Source of the DNA: Actinoplanes oryzae
GTDB lineage: Bacteria > Actinomycetota > Actinomycetes > Mycobacteriales > Micromonosporaceae
Assembly (NCBI RefSeq): GCF_030757795.1
Contig: NZ_JAUQWH010000092.1
Span: forward strand, 1-34,703
DNA: 34,703 nucleotides
Direction: 5' to 3'
The notes below the pieces were generated by a model that saw nothing but the letters and a program-made list of their open reading frames with translations, did not search any database and was not told the origin of the DNA. The position numbers and the translations under genes are program-made. Positions 34,157-34,703 of the stretch are shown here, piece after piece. Every line of letters begins with the position of its first letter. The first letter of the stretch is position 1.

Positions 34157-34703
34157 CCTCGCCCCTGATCCGGGCCGCCGAGCTGGCAGCGCTGCCGGAC
34201 GTGACCGTCCTGGACGCGACTGTCGAGCTGGCCGCGCCCCGGTTCGACGGTGACCACGCCGCGGCGTCCGGCCACGCGGGCTGGGAGCGCGAGCACCTTC
34301 CGGGGTCCCGGCACGCCGACCTGCTGCACGAGCTGAGCGACCCGGACGCCGGCCACCACTTCGCGCACCCGTCGCCCGAGCGGCTGGCCGCCGCGCTGGG
34401 CGGGCTCGGCGTCTCGGACGGCACCCCGGTGGTCGTCTACGACCGGGCCGGCGGGCTGTGGGCGGCTCGCCTGTGGTGGCTGCTGGACTGGATCGGCGTG
34501 CCCGCGCGGGTTCTCGACGGCGGCCTGGCCGCCTGGCGAGCCGCGGGCCTGCCGGTCGCGTCGGGCCCCGCGGACCCCGGGCACGGCACCGTCACCCCGC
34601 GTCCCCGGGCCGGGCGCTGGGTCACGCTGCGGGATCTGTCCGGCTTTCTCGACGGTACGAACGCCGCCACGGTGACCTGCGCCCTGAACCCGCCGGCGTA
34701 TCG
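34153..34703 (+). CDS. Sulfurtransferase (rhodanese family), truncated by window end
   Basis: A frame starting ATG 34153 stays open for 183 codons to the window edge. It has HLPGSRHADLLHELSD, PVVVYDRAGGLWAARLWWLLDWIG and VLDGGLAAWRAAGLPV, the first domain of two-domain thiosulfate/3-mercaptopyruvate sulfurtransferases. The second domain is just beginning (VTLRDLSGFL...VTCALNPPAY). The Cys active site of domain two lies beyond the window. It overlaps the previous stop (ATGA), so it belongs to the ABC operon and hints that the transported compound contains or delivers sulfur. Confidence 0.82.
   Translation, partial: MTSPLIRAAELAALPDVTVLDATVELAAPRFDGDHAAASGHAGWEREHLPGSRHADLLHELSDPDAGHHFAHPSPERLAAALGGLGVSDGTPVVVYDRAGGLWAARLWWLLDWIGVPARVLDGGLAAWRAAGLPVASGPADPGHGTVTPRPRAGRWVTLRDLSGFLDGTNAATVTCALNPPAY

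Overview
The window is very GC-rich, densely packed actinobacterial DNA: frequent GTG starts, several apparently leaderless starts, ATGA/GTGA overlaps and many actinobacterial families. Two large membrane GGDEF proteins, a CHASE3 histidine kinase and a class I lysyl-tRNA synthetase fit a filamentous actinomycete, possibly Micromonosporaceae/Actinoplanes-like. The taxon is an inference from gene content; no rRNA is present. I saw no tRNA, CRISPR array, transposase or phage gene.

Layout. (1) 221-1561: Ser/Thr kinase with a repeat-rich insertion in its catalytic core, followed by a G-rich tandem array and a palindromic operator candidate (2063-2086). (2) 2122-9866: a tightly overlapping eight-gene operon encoding myo-inositol-phosphate synthase, EboC (UbiA prenyltransferase), a sugar-phosphate isomerase-like TIM barrel, EboA, EboB, EboE, EboF and a polyprenyl synthase. 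This is an Ebo-type metabolite cluster in which inositol-phosphate synthase stands where the dehydroquinate-synthase-like EboD is found elsewhere. The polyprenyl synthase has lost its first Asp-rich motif through what looks like an in-frame deletion. (3) 9987-10664: secreted SGNH/GDSL hydrolase. (4) 10688-13272, minus strand: a class III lanthipeptide synthetase and a 41-residue precursor with SxxSx(3-4)C motifs, the SapB/labyrinthopeptin type. (5) 13332-16130, minus strand: a CbiMNQO-type Co/Ni ECF transporter, preceded by a TTGC-N9-GCAA element that fits the nickel regulator Nur. (6) 16551-20033, minus strand: a membrane-anchored helix-hairpin-helix protein and a GGDEF-EAL protein. (7) 20181-21743: a CHASE3-HAMP histidine kinase diverging from it. 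(8) 22072-23847, minus strand: class I LysRS. (9) 24106-24981: a secreted cutinase/PETase-family polyester hydrolase, then a GGDEF protein, an XRE regulator, a quinone-oxidoreductase-like MDR, an HSL-type esterase and threonine synthase. (10) 30649-34703: a structured leader RNA candidate in front of an ABC operon with NMT1/THI5-like binding protein, permease, ATPase, a second binding protein without signal peptide and a rhodanese that runs off the window.

Themes. The ebo-type operon probably makes a prenylated cyclitol-type metabolite: cyclisation by inositol-phosphate synthase, prenyl transfer by EboC, trimming by the hydrolases and isomerases. The lanthipeptide pair is a minimal SapB-like locus without an adjacent transporter. 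Signalling genes are abundant. Several proteins (kinase, CbiN, GGDEF-EAL protein) carry in-frame tandem-repeat expansions, and two gene ends (4142-4200 and 24963-25024) carry short tandem duplications, which suggests a replication-slippage-prone region.
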